DNA from: Sphingobium sp. TCM1
GTDB taxonomy: Bacteria > Pseudomonadota > Alphaproteobacteria > Sphingomonadales > Sphingomonadaceae
Direction: 5' to 3'
DNA: 64,000 nucleotides
NCBI RefSeq assembly: GCF_001650725.1
Contig: NZ_LXVX01000012.1
Coordinates: 62,001-126,000, forward strand
The notes below the pieces were generated by a model. The model worked only from the letters and a program-made list of their open reading frames with translations. It ran no database searches and was not told the DNA's origin. The first letter of the stretch is position 1; each line of letters opens with the position of its first letter. This document shows positions 63,680-64,000 of this stretch, in pieces. Both the position numbers and the translations under genes were made by a program.

Positions 63680-64000
63680 AGCCTGTCTCCTCCAGGGCCA
63701 GTGTCGCCAGCGGCAGGCGAAGCAGGATCATCGCGCCGCCTTCCGCGCCATTGCTGGCGTCGACCCTTCCGCCCAGCTTGCGCACCACATTGACCACCAG
63801 GAACAGGCCAAGCCCGCCGCCCTGCTTGCCCTTGCTCGACCGGTATGGCTTGCCGACATCGGCGAGCATGTCATCGCTGAAACCGGGGCCATTGTCGCGC
63901 ACGGCGATATGCAGCCACTGGCTGTCCCGGCTGACCATCATGTTGATATAGGTCGCGCCTGCCTCGCGCGCATTGTCGAGCAGGTTGGTCACGGCCTGGC
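63669..64000 (-). CDS. Sensor histidine kinase, RegB/PrrB/ActS-type, C-terminal fragment
   Basis: Partial gene running off the window end; the last 110 codons are present. They form the HATPase_c domain: N-box QAVTNLLDNAREAGA, G1 VRDNGPGFSDDML, and G2 GKQGGGLGLFLVVNVVRKLGG. The frame remains open to base 64000, so the protein extends further upstream. It overlaps the downstream RegA-type regulator gene by 11 nt, indicating a two-component pair. Confidence 0.88.
   Translation of the reverse strand, partial: QAVTNLLDNAREAGATYINMMVSRDSQWLHIAVRDNGPGFSDDMLADVGKPYRSSKGKQGGGLGLFLVVNVVRKLGGRVDASNGAEGGAMILLRLPLATLALEETGFGD

Overview
The window is GC-rich, densely packed chromosome from an alphaproteobacterium, most likely a member of the Sphingomonadaceae (Sphingobium/Sphingomonas-like). 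The indications are an exosortase A (XrtA)-linked exopolysaccharide locus, a CtrA master regulator with clustered GANTC sites upstream, a CIRCE-controlled groESL operon, many overlapping ATGA/GTGA gene junctions, and dispersed repeats of the kind common in sphingomonad genomes. No prophage, insertion sequence, CRISPR array, rRNA or tRNA was recognised.

Layout. 1-13432 (+): the distal part of an XrtA/exopolysaccharide cluster: FemAB C-terminus, glycosyltransferase, fused exosortase A-EpsI, XrtA-type amidotransferase, a small membrane protein, polyprenyl glycosylphosphotransferase, GT2, zinc-ribbon methyltransferase, Wzx-like flippase, GT4, FkbM methyltransferase and a GT-C-like membrane protein. 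13470-26862: metabolic and stress genes (amidohydrolase, GlxR-like reductase, threonine dehydratase, Bpt, a PAS-GGDEF-EAL protein, an RcnB-like protein, fRMsr, ArfB, an RluA-type enzyme, an acyltransferase, and an ECF41 sigma factor with its carboxymuconolactone decarboxylase-like target). 27009-31254: pirin/WrbA with a divergent LysR, then ctrA and a decayed alpha/beta hydrolase. 31255-37394: a low-complexity secreted protein, an S8 protease divergent from an ECF sigma/anti-sigma pair, and a large STN-type TonB receptor. 37531-42113: phosphatase, dcd, cdd, a degenerate GH25 protein, UPF0262 and dnaB. 42328-50826: DUF885 peptidase, chromate transporter, HxlR regulator with divergent oxidoreductase, frameshifted yghU, universal stress protein and groESL. 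51049-64000: acetyltransferase, L,D-transpeptidase, malic enzyme, LysR divergent from malate synthase G, GST, M24 peptidase, orphan barstar, alaS, and a RegA/RegB-type two-component pair cut by the window end.

The genes work together at several points. The first 13 kb should build, modify and export an exopolysaccharide and process PEP-CTERM proteins encoded elsewhere. Malic enzyme and malate synthase link C2/C4 carbon flow. The ECF41 factor lies next to a promoter matching its known recognition motif exactly. The pirin and WrbA genes probably form a redox-responsive unit.

The most unusual signal is in the 117-nt pirin-wrbA gap. It holds two directly abutting perfect hairpins whose transcript-strand loops both contain CCCCCTCCC. 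This resembles the tandem anti-Shine-Dalgarno stem-loops of the alphaproteobacterial CcsR/cuckoo small RNAs and could be an sRNA or a translational switch for wrbA. Other points worth a look are the GH25-like protein lacking all its catalytic acids, the GANTC cluster before ctrA, a perfect inverted repeat before the ECF sigma gene, and several composite palindromic repeats.
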